The notes under the pieces were generated by a model that ran no database searches, had not been told where the DNA came from, and saw nothing but the letters and a program-made list of their open reading frames with translations. Positions 33,330 through 43,946 of a stretch of 64,000 bases of DNA are shown in pieces. The DNA lies in contig JAEWOH010000060.1 in the NCBI GenBank assembly GCA_023460955.1, positions 1 to 64,000 on the forward strand, in the 5' to 3' direction. This DNA comes from Bacillota bacterium. Its GTDB lineage: Bacteria > Bacillota > Clostridia > Acetivibrionales > DSM-1351. Numbering within the stretch: position 1 is the first letter of the stretch; every line of letters begins with the position of its first letter. A program made the translations under genes and the position numbers.

Positions 33330-36300
33330 CTATTCCAGTTCCCCTGACAATACCAAAGCTTTTTCTAGCATAAACATGAATTCTCCTCTAGTTACACTTT
33401 GTGTGGGATTGAGTTTAGCTCCTGATACTTTTGGAACGAAACCATTCTGTACGGCAAAAGCCACTTTTCCAAGCATGGTATTATCAATTTTTGAATAATC
33501 ATTATAGGTCTTCAATATTTCCGTACTTTCAACAGCCTTTGTATAAGCTTTTCTTTCATACAGGGCAACTGATATTAATGCCGCCTCCTGCCTTGTAAGC
33601 ATATCCCCTGATAGTTTGCCGCTTTTAATAAATCCTGCCTTAACTGCTGTTTCCATAAAACTGCTGTCATAGTTGAAGCCATCTATGGTATCAAAGGCCA
33701 GCTTAACAGCCTCCCCTACCGTTATATTATCCTCAGGCCTGAAAAGTCTCCCTTCCAAGCTCTTAAGTTTGTGAGCAAATGCCACATTAATAATGGAATC
33801 TTCATATTCGTAGCCGTAAATATCATCATACAGAAGATTGGTTCTATCAGCGAAGCCAAAGGTTCCGGGGATATTTGAATTAATGCTTATGAAGCCTTTG
33901 TTGTTATCAGAGTCATATTCATTTTTAGTCGTCTGCTTGTCCCAGTAGCCGGTTATAGGGTTATGTACATAACCATAGGTTTTACCCTCGGTATAGTCCG
34001 ACTTATTTGTGTAAGGGTATTTGACCACCAATGGTGTTGCAAACCTGTTTACGGGTATATTGCTCAGGCCGGTATCCAGTGTAACCTCAAGCTTGCCCAG
34101 TGGATTTTTCATCAAGAGCTCATTTGCTTTAGCCATAGGCATCTGTGGCATGAGGGTTATACTGAATAAGTAAACCTGCTCTTTATTGGTATTTTCAGCT
34201 GTTGTATTTGACAGTATTCCTGCCTTTAAGTCATAGGATACCGCAGAGGTTTTAAAGGCTATATTTTCTTTTAACTGCTCAAGCTTGTCAAACACACTCT
34301 TTGATATGTATATTGAAATATAGCTTGCCGGTTGCGGTGGCTTTGAGACATCTACAGTATAATCCAGCCTTTTATCTGTCTTAATCACCTCAATAAGCCT
34401 CTGTGCATTGACCCCAACTATCTTGACTGTCCAGGTTCCATTTATAACAGTAGAACCCTTTTCAACAATATCCCCGCCGATAACGTTATCAATATCCTGG
34501 TCGGAGTCATAGTCGTCGCTGCTTCTTAAGGTTCTTACACTAACGCTTTGAGTAGGTAGGGATTTAAGCTTCTTAACAGAATCATACGCATAAAGTCTTG
34601 CAAAGTACCTAAAATTGGACTTTAACCCGTCCACCTTGAACTCCGATACAGCTCCGGCAGTATATTCTTTAACATCTGAATAATCTACTCCACCGGCTAC
34701 TTCAAGAATGTACTCCAGCCCTGGTTCCTGTATCCATTCAAAAGTTATACTGTTCTTGGTTACAGCATCATTTGAATTCTTTACGCCAAAGCCTCTTGGC
34801 GTTGCAGGCGGTATATCCTTTAAGGTTCTGATCGGAAGTGAATCGCTCCATTCCGATTTTTCACTTACGGTACCATCCTGGCTAAACGCCTCTGCCTGAA
34901 TCCAGAAGTAATATTGAGTATCGGCAGTCAGCCCCGGTATTCTGACATAGTTAACCCCGGAGGCCTTTATCTGGCTGGTGGTAACTGTTATAGCATTCCC
35001 GGCTTTATTCGGGTCATCAACCGTCCCATACTTAATATAATATGTATTCCCATCCTTGTAATCCCAACCCAAATCAACAAAACTATCGGCAGCATAGGAA
35101 TATGTAAAAGTCGGAACTACCGGTTTTTCAACTATTTGTCCCTGAGTGGGCAGGGTAGTGAAAATAATAGGATTCGAAACATCTGAAAATAAAGGTTCCT
35201 CACCATTCCCGATATCTCTAGCGGCCCTCACCCACAAAATATAAGTTGTATTGGGCTTAAGCTGACTAACAGGAATAACAATATTATGCTTGGCGTATTT
35301 AGGAGCTGTGTTTGCATCCGGTATATTCTCAGGTGCATTTAATTCAGGGAATTCGAACTCGTCTTCATTTCCGTTTTCTTTACTTATTACAGTTGTAACC
35401 TTCTCAAGCTTGTAATTATCAATGTCAGATATCTGTATCCCCTCATAAAACTCCTCACAGCCCACATAAAGGGACACGTTCGGATCATACTGCACCTTTC
35501 TGTGTGTCAGGTTGTCAGGCGGGTTAGTCACAGGGTTATAGGCTACACTATCATTCAGGGTTTCCTTATCAGTCTTGACGTATTTCCACTTGCCGTCATT
35601 GCTGTCAAGTTGTTCATACCATCTATTCTTTGTAACTAAAGTTACTCCGTTTTCTGTAATCATCTTTCTGCCATCATTGTACTTTTTAATATCAAGCGGC
35701 GGATTGGAAGGTATCAGAGGGGTATCTATAGCGCCTCCGGGGAAGGTGGTAACAACCTTCAGTGCCGGACTTGAAGGATGTTCAACATTTTGTATTACAC
35801 CGTCTACATCTTCAGCAAAAGTTTTTTTGGCAATTATTTTAAAATAATAGGTGGTGTTTGGTTTTAAGCCGTTGAGCTTATATTTATATCCAATTACAGA
35901 ATTATTGCTGGTCTCATCAATAACCTGGTTTGCAGCAGAAGGTATAAAGTCACTCTCAATCCGTGCACCCGGAGTGGCAGCATTTTCTATTTGGGCAGGA
36001 TCTCTATACAGCCATATGTCATACATTACATCTTTATCAATGGAGCCGTCTCCCTTTTTAGGAGCCCTCCAAAGGATTGTGGCTGAGTTCTCTCCCAACT
36101 CACCTTTTTTTATAATTTGTCCGTTACTCCCGATAACATCCTCATATGATATGATAACCTTACCGGTAGAATCTGTGAATTTCGGTACAATTTCCGGCAT
36201 GGATGGTGTATTCGGTACTTCTGATTCTTTTAGCATTACCTTGTCTGATACTATTTGTACTCCTGCCGGAAAATAAGGAGCACCATTCTGTGAAATCTCA

Positions 36301-37334
36301 GCCCTGATCTGATAGTAACTGAGTTCCTGCCCTTCAGGAACTGTAATAAAAGCTGAGGTACCCTCTTCAAGCATTATGGGGTAACCAGTGCCGTTGGTAA
36401 ACTTGTCAATTCTGTACTGTACCTTTATGTTACCGCTGGTAATACCTGTTACCACCGGACTCCACTCCAGTCTCCAGATCGTTCCTTCTCCCGAGGTTGA
36501 AATCTTTGTTGTTCTGACCAAAATATTTGTAGTTACAATAACTGTTGGAGAAGAAGGACTTTTTATAATATCTGTATCCGCAATTTCAGGTTCAACCTTG
36601 ACATAGTAAGCTCTTCCCGGGCTGCTTACATTATGTATATATTCCAATGTACCGGTGGATTTATTTACAGTGATCGGACCATTTTCACTTATTTGATCCT
36701 CTGTTATGTATATAGGAAGAGTATTTGCAAAATCCTTATTTTCTGAAATATATAATTTATAGCTAACTCTCTTGCCATCATTCCAAACGTCATCCCAAAC
36801 CACCTTAAACTTATTTGTACCCATTGTTACGCATTTAAGGTTTATGTCTGTAAGAAATTTAACCGAATTAGAATTTGCAGATTCCGGCGATTTTTTAACC
36901 GTAGTAGCTCCCTCATCAGTAGTATATTGGTAATAAGCTTTTGAAAGGGCTCTATACACTGTACCCGACTTAAGGTCTCGCATTCTGATAGGAGTGGTTC
37001 CTGCAGGCAGGTCCCTTTCTCTAAGCACTGATTGCTTTGCAGTATTGTATCCTTTAGGATACTCGTCCAGATAAATATTTACAAACTGGGCGTAAGGTAT
37101 ACTTGAGTTGGGTACTCCTTCCCAGGCAATATCCGCATAATAGCCTGATTCTCCACCTTCGGTAGCGCTATACCCGATAGGAGGCTCAAAATTCGGGTAA
37201 ACAGCCTTTATCTGAAGCTTATTCGGTGCTGTCTGTTCAGGCATATATACAGCTGCGGCTGCAGCTTCTAATCCATATGAAGTAAATATAATTGTAAATG
37301 CCAAAAATGCTGCCAAAATCCTTATTGTCTTCAT
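33330..37334 (-). CDS. Large SLH protein with fibronectin type III-like domains, 1334 residues
   Basis: A secreted protein with a signal peptide (about 1-28). Residues 30 to about 920 hold a series of fibronectin III-like beta-sandwiches, seen from repeated closing strands such as LKPNTTYYFKIIAK, LKPNTTYILWVRAA and LTADTQYYFWIQAE. Residues 940-1160 form a different beta-rich region with VKYPYTNKSDYTEGK and a GTFGFADR ending. The final 170 residues are SLH-like repeats (LFRPEDNITVGEAVKLAFD; LSGDMLTRQEAALISVALYE; LNPTQSVTRGEFMFMLEKAL). It is similar in layout to its upstream neighbour and probably arose by duplication. GGAGATAGCAATT precedes the ATG. Its role is likely structural or adhesive; no enzymatic domain is visible. 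Confidence 0.88.
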   Translation of the reverse strand: MKTIRILAAFLAFTIIFTSYGLEAAAAAVYMPEQTAPNKLQIKAVYPNFEPPIGYSATEGGESGYYADIAWEGVPNSSIPYAQFVNIYLDEYPKGYNTAKQSVLRERDLPAGTTPIRMRDLKSGTVYRALSKAYYQYTTDEGATTVKKSPESANSNSVKFLTDINLKCVTMGTNKFKVVWDDVWNDGKRVSYKLYISENKDFANTLPIYITEDQISENGPITVNKSTGTLEYIHNVSSPGRAYYVKVEPEIADTDIIKSPSSPTVIVTTNILVRTTKISTSGEGTIWRLEWSPVVTGITSGNIKVQYRIDKFTNGTGYPIMLEEGTSAFITVPEGQELSYYQIRAEISQNGAPYFPAGVQIVSDKVMLKESEVPNTPSMPEIVPKFTDSTGKVIISYEDVIGSNGQIIKKGELGENSATILWRAPKKGDGSIDKDVMYDIWLYRDPAQIENAATPGARIESDFIPSAANQVIDETSNNSVIGYKYKLNGLKPNTTYYFKIIAKKTFAEDVDGVIQNVEHPSSPALKVVTTFPGGAIDTPLIPSNPPLDIKKYNDGRKMITENGVTLVTKNRWYEQLDSNDGKWKYVKTDKETLNDSVAYNPVTNPPDNLTHRKVQYDPNVSLYVGCEEFYEGIQISDIDNYKLEKVTTVISKENGNEDEFEFPELNAPENIPDANTAPKYAKHNIVIPVSQLKPNTTYILWVRAARDIGNGEEPLFSDVSNPIIFTTLPTQGQIVEKPVVPTFTYSYAADSFVDLGWDYKDGNTYYIKYGTVDDPNKAGNAITVTTSQIKASGVNYVRIPGLTADTQYYFWIQAEAFSQDGTVSEKSEWSDSLPIRTLKDIPPATPRGFGVKNSNDAVTKNSITFEWIQEPGLEYILEVAGGVDYSDVKEYTAGAVSEFKVDGLKSNFRYFARLYAYDSVKKLKSLPTQSVSVRTLRSSDDYDSDQDIDNVIGGDIVEKGSTVINGTWTVKIVGVNAQRLIEVIKTDKRLDYTVDVSKPPQPASYISIYISKSVFDKLEQLKENIAFKTSAVSYDLKAGILSNTTAENTNKEQVYLFSITLMPQMPMAKANELLMKNPLGKLEVTLDTGLSNIPVNRFATPLVVKYPYTNKSDYTEGKTYGYVHNPITGYWDKQTTKNEYDSDNNKGFISINSNIPGTFGFADRTNLLYDDIYGYEYEDSIINVAFAHKLKSLEGRLFRPEDNITVGEAVKLAFDTIDGFNYDSSFMETAVKAGFIKSGKLSGDMLTRQEAALISVALYERKAYTKAVESTEILKTYNDYSKIDNTMLGKVAFAVQNGFVPKVSGAKLNPTQSVTRGEFMFMLEKALVLSGELE

Positions 37335-37378
37335 AATTGCTATCTCCTGTAAAAGTAATACCTTCCAATTAATATTCT

Positions 37379-40300
37379 TTATAACTCCAGCATTTTCTCA
37401 ATTGCCATTAACATACCTGCCCTGTTTATTGATGCCTGAGGACTAAAGTTGCCATTAGAATCAAGATTCATCAACTTCATTTCAAGACAGTAATAAACGG
37501 GTACGGCATATTTGTTTGATATTTTAGCGTCATCCTTAACCGTAATATTATAGGAGGCCCTCAGCTTATTGTAGTCTGTTCCCGTTTTCTGACAGTAAAG
37601 TTTTACGATTACTGCAGCAGCTTCCTCTCTTGAAATGTTTCTGTAAAGATTAGTTGTATTAATAATTTTATCAAGTCCATAGGCTTTAGCTTTTGATTTA
37701 GCGTCAAGCTGATCGTCATTGTTGTTTTCTGTCAGTACCTCATACAAAAGAATAGTCTCTTTTACTGTCACATCCAAATCCGGATTAAAGGAAACGTCTA
37801 TTCTCGGAAACACTGCAGTTAAATCATAGTTTGCCGTGAGTTTTCCGATATATTCCTTAGCTCCGTTAGTGTCGGCTATGGTATCTGAAATATCTTTTCC
37901 TGAGAAAACTGCATATTTTCCGGTGCCTGATACAATGAAGTTTATATACCCATCCTCTTTCTTAATGTTCTGAGTAAGCTTCTGCCAGTTTCCAAGGCTG
38001 CCGTAAACAACATACGGATTAACTGCAGCTTTGGCGGTATGAGTCATTTTTACCATTAAAGGGGAGCTGAATTTTGATATATCATATTTATTTGTAAATG
38101 CTCCCGCTGTATATCCAATACCGTTCAGAGTATCCTCAAGATAATATGAAAGTTCGCTTCTTACCTCCTCTAAAAGGCTATCCAGGTATTTTCCCACTGC
38201 TGCCGCATCCCCCTTCACATTTGAGTTGTTGGGATTTTTTATCGCTGCAAGTTTTCTCTGGATTATACCGGTGGTATCATTATAGAGCTTGTCTTTAATC
38301 AGTTTGTTTATATCAGCTGCTGTTCTGGTACTTGCTACTGCCTGGGCAGACAAGGTATAAACCTTTGAAGCCGGAGTAGTTTTATCCGGAATATCGTTTA
38401 TGCTTCCGGTGTTTACAACACTGTTGATTTTCAAATAAATGTCCTTGGAACCTGATACGGTCTTTGCATTTTTAAACTCTTCCATTTCTTCAGGATTAAA
38501 GGTATCGGGCCGTATTGTATACTCAATATTCTTTGCTTTCACAACCAGACTCTTGTTATTTGTCCTTATGGCATTAAGTATATCCTTTGCCAGATATATT
38601 TCATCATTATATACATATTCCGGATTCTGAGATATATCTATAATACAGGAATAATACCCATACCCCTGAAGCAGATTTATGACTTTATCATCCTTAACCA
38701 GAATCTTGTTTATACTCCCGTTTTTCTTGCTTACATCCCAATACATTTCCTGTTCAAGCTTATTAAGCATATCAAGGAATTTCGCAGTTACGCTCGTATT
38801 GTCGTCATCGTCATCATAATCGTCTTGATTAAATTCGGTTCTTGTATTTACAGGACCAATATACTTTGACGCTGTAAATACCAAAGAATTTGAGGAATCA
38901 TATTTAACAGCTCTGACCTTAATATAGTACTTTGTATTAGGTTTTAAAGGTCTGTGTTCCTTAGTCCCGTCAGGTAGAGTAACTTCTGCAAAATTTATTC
39001 TGGCATTATAAGTATAGTAATTAGTTCCCAGATTGCTATTGGATTTTTCAATATAATAAGGATAATTTGTCTGGGTTGAAGTATCAAAATATTGTTCCAG
39101 ATCGGTATTATTCTTTAATATCGTATAATCACTGTCATCCTCGCTCTTTATTGCAATTTCAAAACCCGAGAAGGAATCTATGGTATTACCCTGCCATTTA
39201 ACTTCCAACTGGTAAAAATCATTTCTGGTATATCTGGTTATAACACTTAATTCCTTATTGTTTGTTGACTGGGAAGTAGTGGTTCTTATAACCTTAACGC
39301 TGTACTGTGTATTTGGTTTTAGCTTTAGAACTCTTCCGTAATAAACACTTCCATCCTTTACAATAGTATATTGTGATTTAGGAAGGGGAGTATAGTCATT
39401 TTCTCCCGGGGCTTTAAGCAGCAGCTTATAATTTTCTGTCGTCATTCCGGCCAGAGTATCATACCAGTAAAAAGGCAGCTCACAGTTGCTGACCACCTGA
39501 AGCGCTGAAGGCTGTTCAATCAGTGAAGTCGTAACAGGTATTGAAACCCATAGGCTTGATCTTAGCTTGCTTTTACTGTCATATACTTCTGCACTTAAGC
39601 TGAAATAATACACCTTGTTGGGGAAAAGCCAGGTATTTATGGTATACCTGCACTTCTTTGTCTGAGGATCATATTGAAAATTTCCAGGCAGTTGAGGAAC
39701 CTTCGGGTCAAGTGTCAGCTTCACAGGATTTCCGTCCACATTGTTATCCTTGTTTCCGAAAAAGCTGACAAAGCTTTTATATACAGAGTCCTCAATGATA
39801 CTATTATCATTGTAAAGCGTATCTGCTGCTACCTTTCTGCTAGTCGCAATCAGATTATAAGCAGCTTTACTTTCCTGTACCGTCCATTCAAAGGTAACTG
39901 ATTCGCCGGTTACCATAAGGTTCCCTTCGCTGTCCTTTGCTATCGCAAAATCTACAGGTGTCAAAGGTCTCTGTGCGGAATCATCAGGAGTCGTCGGTTC
40001 ACCTCTTGGTGTTGTTACTGGCAGTAATGCCGTACCTGATGATTCCTTTATAACTGGATTGTCATTTTCGTCTGTCATTCTCAGCCTTACTTTCACCATA
40101 AAGTAATATGTGGAGTTTGGCGATAGGGAGCTGCCGAAAATGGTTGAATTCTCACCTGTAAATTTGTTAATTGTGGGGTATACCCAGGTTGTATTATTAG
40201 CCATCTGAAAATCAAACCGTACATCGCCCGGATACTCAGTTGTTCCGATTTTATGAAAATATTTTCTATCTGTTCCGGTACTCATGTAAAGATCATAAAT

Positions 40301-42325
40301 TACTGAGTTTTGAGAATTTTTATTTGTGGTATAGACTCCCCAATCCTCTATATTTATAGCATCAAATCTTAACTTGACAGTTGCACTGGCCGGTTTGGGC
40401 GTAATATTTATTTTTGTGTCCTCGAGCTCAAGATATTTTGGAGCGGGAACTTCCCTTCCGGAAGGAGAAAGTGTTGTAAAGCTTTCTGTTAATGATTTTT
40501 CAGACATTTTCAAGGTGTCTGCTTCTTCTCCTCTGTTAACATTGGCAGTAGTATACATTTGCATATAATAGGTTTTGTTCGGCAGCAAATAGGTTGGATA
40601 TCCCTCGGCGTTATTTGTCATGTCATACAAATTACCGTTTTCATCCTCCCACTTGAACAAATCAAGACCATTTATTTTATAGACCAGCTTTGTACCATCC
40701 AGGGATTGAGTTACCCTTCTGGCACTAACATATCTTATGAGACGGTATTTTGATTGATAAGTACCATACTGTCTTCCATCAGCCTCCAGGATTGGAGTTG
40801 GAGTGACAGGCATATCTTTTGGAGTAACGCTTATCGTAAAGTGGAAATAAATATTTTGCTCAAGTAATTGGTCCCAGTTACCGGGCTTGTCCCAGGAAAT
40901 TGTAATATTTGAAGTTTTCTCTCCCTGTGCAGCCAGCTGAGACTGCTCAAGTTCAACATCAATGGCGACATTATTTGGAACCGGTGGTCTGGTTGAATCA
41001 TCCTGCATTTTATATGGCAAGTTCAAGGATTGTATTCTGTCATTTTTATTTTCAGATGTTACGACAACTCTGTAGTAAACCGTATTAAGGGGATTAATTC
41101 CCTGAATATCCTTGATTGCAGACTTAGCTGATCCGAAATTTTCCGTGGAAAGCTGTGATCTGAAAGTCCAGTTGGAGTCAACCATGGAATCCTTGTTACT
41201 GGTTTGAATCTGGTAATAGAGCTTTGGCATGTCAAGGCTTCCTGCATTAATCCTATAAACCCTCACATATATCCAGTTTTCTGCTGTTTTTGTAAGCTGA
41301 AAACGAACAGGCGTATAACAGTAGTTAACTGTCCCAACAAGCGGATTTTCCGGCAGACCGCAAAGTACTGCATCAGAATTCCGATTGCTGTTATCATAAA
41401 ACATACTGTCCATTGTTATTATATAAATTGATCCCGGCCTGATTTCAGGATGGGGAAGGACAAATTGAGCTTCGTTGTTTATCTGCGAAATTCCCACAGG
41501 AAGAGTCTCCTTATGGGTTGAATTATATTGATTATAACGAATCTCATCCATAGTGGGCATTATCACGTCATCATCCTTGGCCCCCAACAGATAAAAAGAG
41601 TATTTTCCACTTGATGGTTCCCATTTAACCTGAGCTATTTTATTTTCGTTACCTGTTCCGGATAAGACCGCTTGGTAAGTACTCCCGTTATCATAAGTCT
41701 TTACCTCTACGTCTGTAAGCTTACTTTGATTTATATGAAATTTAAATTCAAGCTTTCTAAGGCTACTGTCAATACTATAAAGAGCATCCGGATCATTCAG
41801 AAATTTGAAACTCTGACCGTCAAAAACCTTGGGCATGTTCCAGGAAATTTTGAGAGCAGGGAATACACCTGTCTCAACACCGCCTCCATCCACAGGTGAC
41901 GGTTGCTGATTAACCTGTTCTGCATATAGAGATATCTTTGGCAGGAAGTAAAATTTCCCGGTATAAGTTATTCCGCTGTCATCCTTGTCAGTAAGTACAA
42001 CTTCAAAATCGTAAACTATATCGCTTACAACATTAGTTATTGTGGCAGCACTACCTGCAATGTCTATTTGTTCGGGAGGAACATTGATTGTCCTCGCTCC
42101 GGAGGAACCAGGGACATGATATGTAACGGATGCATTCCCAATATTGGGCTTTGCCTCCCACCTGAGTTTCAGAGTACCGGCTGTTGGATTATAATCTGCC
42201 GTTTGATTTGTGTAAACATTTAATGGCGTATCCGCCGCAAAAACCGGCTGAATAACTCCAGATAACATTGGAAATATCATGCTGATAATTATTACTGCGG
42301 CAATTAATCTCAATTTGGTTTTCAT
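37379..42325 (-). CDS. Large SLH protein with fibronectin type III-like domains, 1648 residues
   Basis: A secreted protein with a signal peptide (about 1-31). Many fibronectin III-like domains fill residues 35 to about 1180, visible from NTKYYIKVRAVKYDSSN, NKTYYMQMYTTANVN and NSTYYFMVKVRLRM segments. A beta-rich region follows (about 1200-1510), which shares its GTGKYAVFSG ending style with the downstream protein. The C-terminus has three weak SLH repeats (SFNPDLDVTVKETILLYEVL; NISREEAAAVIVKLYCQKTG; NFSPQASINRAGMLMAIEKM). It heads the second SLH unit, with a sigma-D-like promoter upstream, and lies 44 bp from the 1334-residue gene. No catalytic domain or cohesin/dockerin is seen. Confidence 0.88.
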   Translation of the reverse strand: MKTKLRLIAAVIIISMIFPMLSGVIQPVFAADTPLNVYTNQTADYNPTAGTLKLRWEAKPNIGNASVTYHVPGSSGARTINVPPEQIDIAGSAATITNVVSDIVYDFEVVLTDKDDSGITYTGKFYFLPKISLYAEQVNQQPSPVDGGGVETGVFPALKISWNMPKVFDGQSFKFLNDPDALYSIDSSLRKLEFKFHINQSKLTDVEVKTYDNGSTYQAVLSGTGNENKIAQVKWEPSSGKYSFYLLGAKDDDVIMPTMDEIRYNQYNSTHKETLPVGISQINNEAQFVLPHPEIRPGSIYIITMDSMFYDNSNRNSDAVLCGLPENPLVGTVNYCYTPVRFQLTKTAENWIYVRVYRINAGSLDMPKLYYQIQTSNKDSMVDSNWTFRSQLSTENFGSAKSAIKDIQGINPLNTVYYRVVVTSENKNDRIQSLNLPYKMQDDSTRPPVPNNVAIDVELEQSQLAAQGEKTSNITISWDKPGNWDQLLEQNIYFHFTISVTPKDMPVTPTPILEADGRQYGTYQSKYRLIRYVSARRVTQSLDGTKLVYKINGLDLFKWEDENGNLYDMTNNAEGYPTYLLPNKTYYMQMYTTANVNRGEEADTLKMSEKSLTESFTTLSPSGREVPAPKYLELEDTKINITPKPASATVKLRFDAINIEDWGVYTTNKNSQNSVIYDLYMSTGTDRKYFHKIGTTEYPGDVRFDFQMANNTTWVYPTINKFTGENSTIFGSSLSPNSTYYFMVKVRLRMTDENDNPVIKESSGTALLPVTTPRGEPTTPDDSAQRPLTPVDFAIAKDSEGNLMVTGESVTFEWTVQESKAAYNLIATSRKVAADTLYNDNSIIEDSVYKSFVSFFGNKDNNVDGNPVKLTLDPKVPQLPGNFQYDPQTKKCRYTINTWLFPNKVYYFSLSAEVYDSKSKLRSSLWVSIPVTTSLIEQPSALQVVSNCELPFYWYDTLAGMTTENYKLLLKAPGENDYTPLPKSQYTIVKDGSVYYGRVLKLKPNTQYSVKVIRTTTSQSTNNKELSVITRYTRNDFYQLEVKWQGNTIDSFSGFEIAIKSEDDSDYTILKNNTDLEQYFDTSTQTNYPYYIEKSNSNLGTNYYTYNARINFAEVTLPDGTKEHRPLKPNTKYYIKVRAVKYDSSNSLVFTASKYIGPVNTRTEFNQDDYDDDDDNTSVTAKFLDMLNKLEQEMYWDVSKKNGSINKILVKDDKVINLLQGYGYYSCIIDISQNPEYVYNDEIYLAKDILNAIRTNNKSLVVKAKNIEYTIRPDTFNPEEMEEFKNAKTVSGSKDIYLKINSVVNTGSINDIPDKTTPASKVYTLSAQAVASTRTAADINKLIKDKLYNDTTGIIQRKLAAIKNPNNSNVKGDAAAVGKYLDSLLEEVRSELSYYLEDTLNGIGYTAGAFTNKYDISKFSSPLMVKMTHTAKAAVNPYVVYGSLGNWQKLTQNIKKEDGYINFIVSGTGKYAVFSGKDISDTIADTNGAKEYIGKLTANYDLTAVFPRIDVSFNPDLDVTVKETILLYEVLTENNNDDQLDAKSKAKAYGLDKIINTTNLYRNISREEAAAVIVKLYCQKTGTDYNKLRASYNITVKDDAKISNKYAVPVYYCLEMKLMNLDSNGNFSPQASINRAGMLMAIEKMLEL

Positions 42326-42368
42326 GTAAAATTACCCCCTGGAGTTAAATACTAGTCTGCTATCCTAT

Positions 42369-42396
42369 TTATCGGCATTTTGGCACTATTTACTTA
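42369..42396 (-). promoter_or_regulatory. Sigma-D-like promoter for the second SLH unit
   Basis: On the minus strand GCCGATAA (42369-42376) matches the motility-sigma -10 box. TAAG lies 16 bases upstream (42393-42396) and TAAA 12 bases upstream (42389-42392). The -10 is 44 bases before the ATG at 42325, and the site falls just after the terminator at 42461-42489, which places it as the start of a new transcription unit. Confidence 0.55.
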
Positions 42397-42460
42397 TAGC
42401 TATATGCACTTGTAAAGAAAACGTAAAAAACTTGAGAACATCAATTTTGAACTATAAAAA

Positions 42461-42489
42461 ACAGCTCCACATGTTATATGTGGAACTGT
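42461..42489 (-). terminator. Terminator after the stalk-domain protein gene
   Basis: ACAGCTCCACAT pairs with ATGTGGAACTGT with one mismatch, leaving a 5-nt loop, and TTTTTATAG follows on the minus strand. It lies 52 bases after the stop at 42541. Confidence 0.78.
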
Positions 42490-42540
42490 CTGAGCACAAC
42501 TCTCTTTTCAATTTTCCTTATTTATTACTGACTAACATCA

Positions 42541-43662
42541 TTATTTTTTAAGCTCCTCAGGAATAACAATATCAAATGAACCATTTACATCAGAATATGA
42601 AATTAAATAATCTACAGAAAAATTATAGTTATTTTTTTGTATTACAGTAGTTCCAGATTGTTTTAAGGCAATTTTACTTACAATATATGTGTCTTTGTTT
42701 AAAGTTATTTCGATAGAATTCATATTTACTTTATTATTAACCAAGCCTTGACCATTCATAAAAGACGGTATTGAACTGCCCATTATGATGTTACCTTTTA
42801 AAATTAGTTCATCCTTATTTGCACCCTTTACAATATTAAGTGCTGAGCAGACAAGGTCATTCTTTTCAAAAATGCCTTTAAAATCAAACTGCAGAGCAGC
42901 CTCATCTTCTGTTATTGACAGTGTATTCCACTCTAAATCATTAACCTTTGTGCTCATCTGATTATTGTCTAGGTACAGTTGTACTTTATTCTCAGTAATA
43001 ACACCATTGGCTGTCATTTTATAATACGCATTTGAATTAAAGCTATTAGCTACTCTGTCAGATAAAGTGCTCGCTTGTGCCAGAAAATTTAATTTCATTC
43101 CCGTACCGTTAAGATTTAGTGTTGCATTTTCACTAACTTTTACTTTAGTAGTGCCATTCATAGCTTTTAATATATTGTTCAAAAGCTGTTCGTTTTTAAT
43201 AAAATCACTATTGTTCTTTATAAAATATGTATTTGTAGCTATATCTGGAATAAACTTATATCCAAAAGACGTAGCGACAAATTCTGCCGGAAAATATGCC
43301 TTTCCATTATTTTTGAGAGGCTTGACATTGATACTCCCCTTTTTACCATTTAAGGTAAAATCAGATTTGTCCAATTCTAATGTTAATTTTGTAGCTCCCT
43401 TTGTGAGTGTCAGTTTCTTTTTAGTCTTATCCCAAACTTGATTCTTAGCGGTTATTCCAAGCGCTGTAAAATAATCGGTTGACAGCATTGGTGTGCCATC
43501 CTTTAAAAGCAGAGTTGCAGCACTTTTAAAAGCTACACCATCAATAAAAACTTTAGCTGTTTTATCTTCCTTGACTGCACTAGCGGGCTGTGCTGCAAAT
43601 ACAATTGCACTGTTTAACACCAGTGCCATACTTAAGATAAATATCAGTATTTTTTTGGCCAT
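42541..43662 (-). CDS. Exported protein with copper amine oxidase N-terminal-like stalk domain
   Basis: A 373-residue secreted protein. A signal peptide (about 1-24) is followed by a Cu_amine_oxidN1-like domain at about 35-145, seen in KVFIDGVAFKSAATLLLKDG, then KAYFPAEFVATSFGYKF. In clostridia this domain is a non-catalytic wall-associated module, not an oxidase. Residues 160-373 are a beta-rich domain with features of lipoprotein-like carrier or DUF-type proteins, but I cannot name it. The start at 43662 is preceded by GAGGAGAAG; the in-frame TTG at 43680 contains that site and is rejected. It stands alone between two terminators, within the SLH gene region. Confidence 0.82.
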   Translation of the reverse strand: MAKKILIFILSMALVLNSAIVFAAQPASAVKEDKTAKVFIDGVAFKSAATLLLKDGTPMLSTDYFTALGITAKNQVWDKTKKKLTLTKGATKLTLELDKSDFTLNGKKGSINVKPLKNNGKAYFPAEFVATSFGYKFIPDIATNTYFIKNNSDFIKNEQLLNNILKAMNGTTKVKVSENATLNLNGTGMKLNFLAQASTLSDRVANSFNSNAYYKMTANGVITENKVQLYLDNNQMSTKVNDLEWNTLSITEDEAALQFDFKGIFEKNDLVCSALNIVKGANKDELILKGNIIMGSSIPSFMNGQGLVNNKVNMNSIEITLNKDTYIVSKIALKQSGTTVIQKNNYNFSVDYLISYSDVNGSFDIVIPEELKK

Positions 43663-43842
43663 TTTAAATCTTCTCCTCAAATCATAATAGTCTATTACAC
43701 TCTGAACGAAAGCACAATTACATTATCTTTATACTTCCATTTAGTGAATATTGTACCATCAATTCAAGGTCATGTATATATCATTAAAAATCACTTTGCT
43801 GCAGTATTCTGGAACAATTTTAATAATTGGATACACAATTAA

Positions 43843-43927
43843 AAAGCAGGTTCAGATTCCAAGGTAAATATCATGTGTACCATGCGTAACACCGTATATA
43901 AGCCGTTTGAAATTCTAAACCTGCTTT
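43843..43927 (-). terminator. Terminator-like hairpin after the 3222-residue SLH gene
   Basis: AAAGCAGGTT (43843-43852) pairs with AACCTGCTTT (43918-43927) across a 65-nt interior that can fold further, and TTTTTAATTG follows on the minus strand. It ends the third SLH unit. The rest of the 43663-43946 gap contains no recognisable promoter. Confidence 0.62.
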
Positions 43928-43946
43928 GGATGTAAACTGTCTTTCT

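Noticed and set aside
42541..43662. Copper amine oxidase enzyme
   Set aside because: Only the non-catalytic N-terminal-type module is present; no topaquinone site or copper ligands of the catalytic domain.
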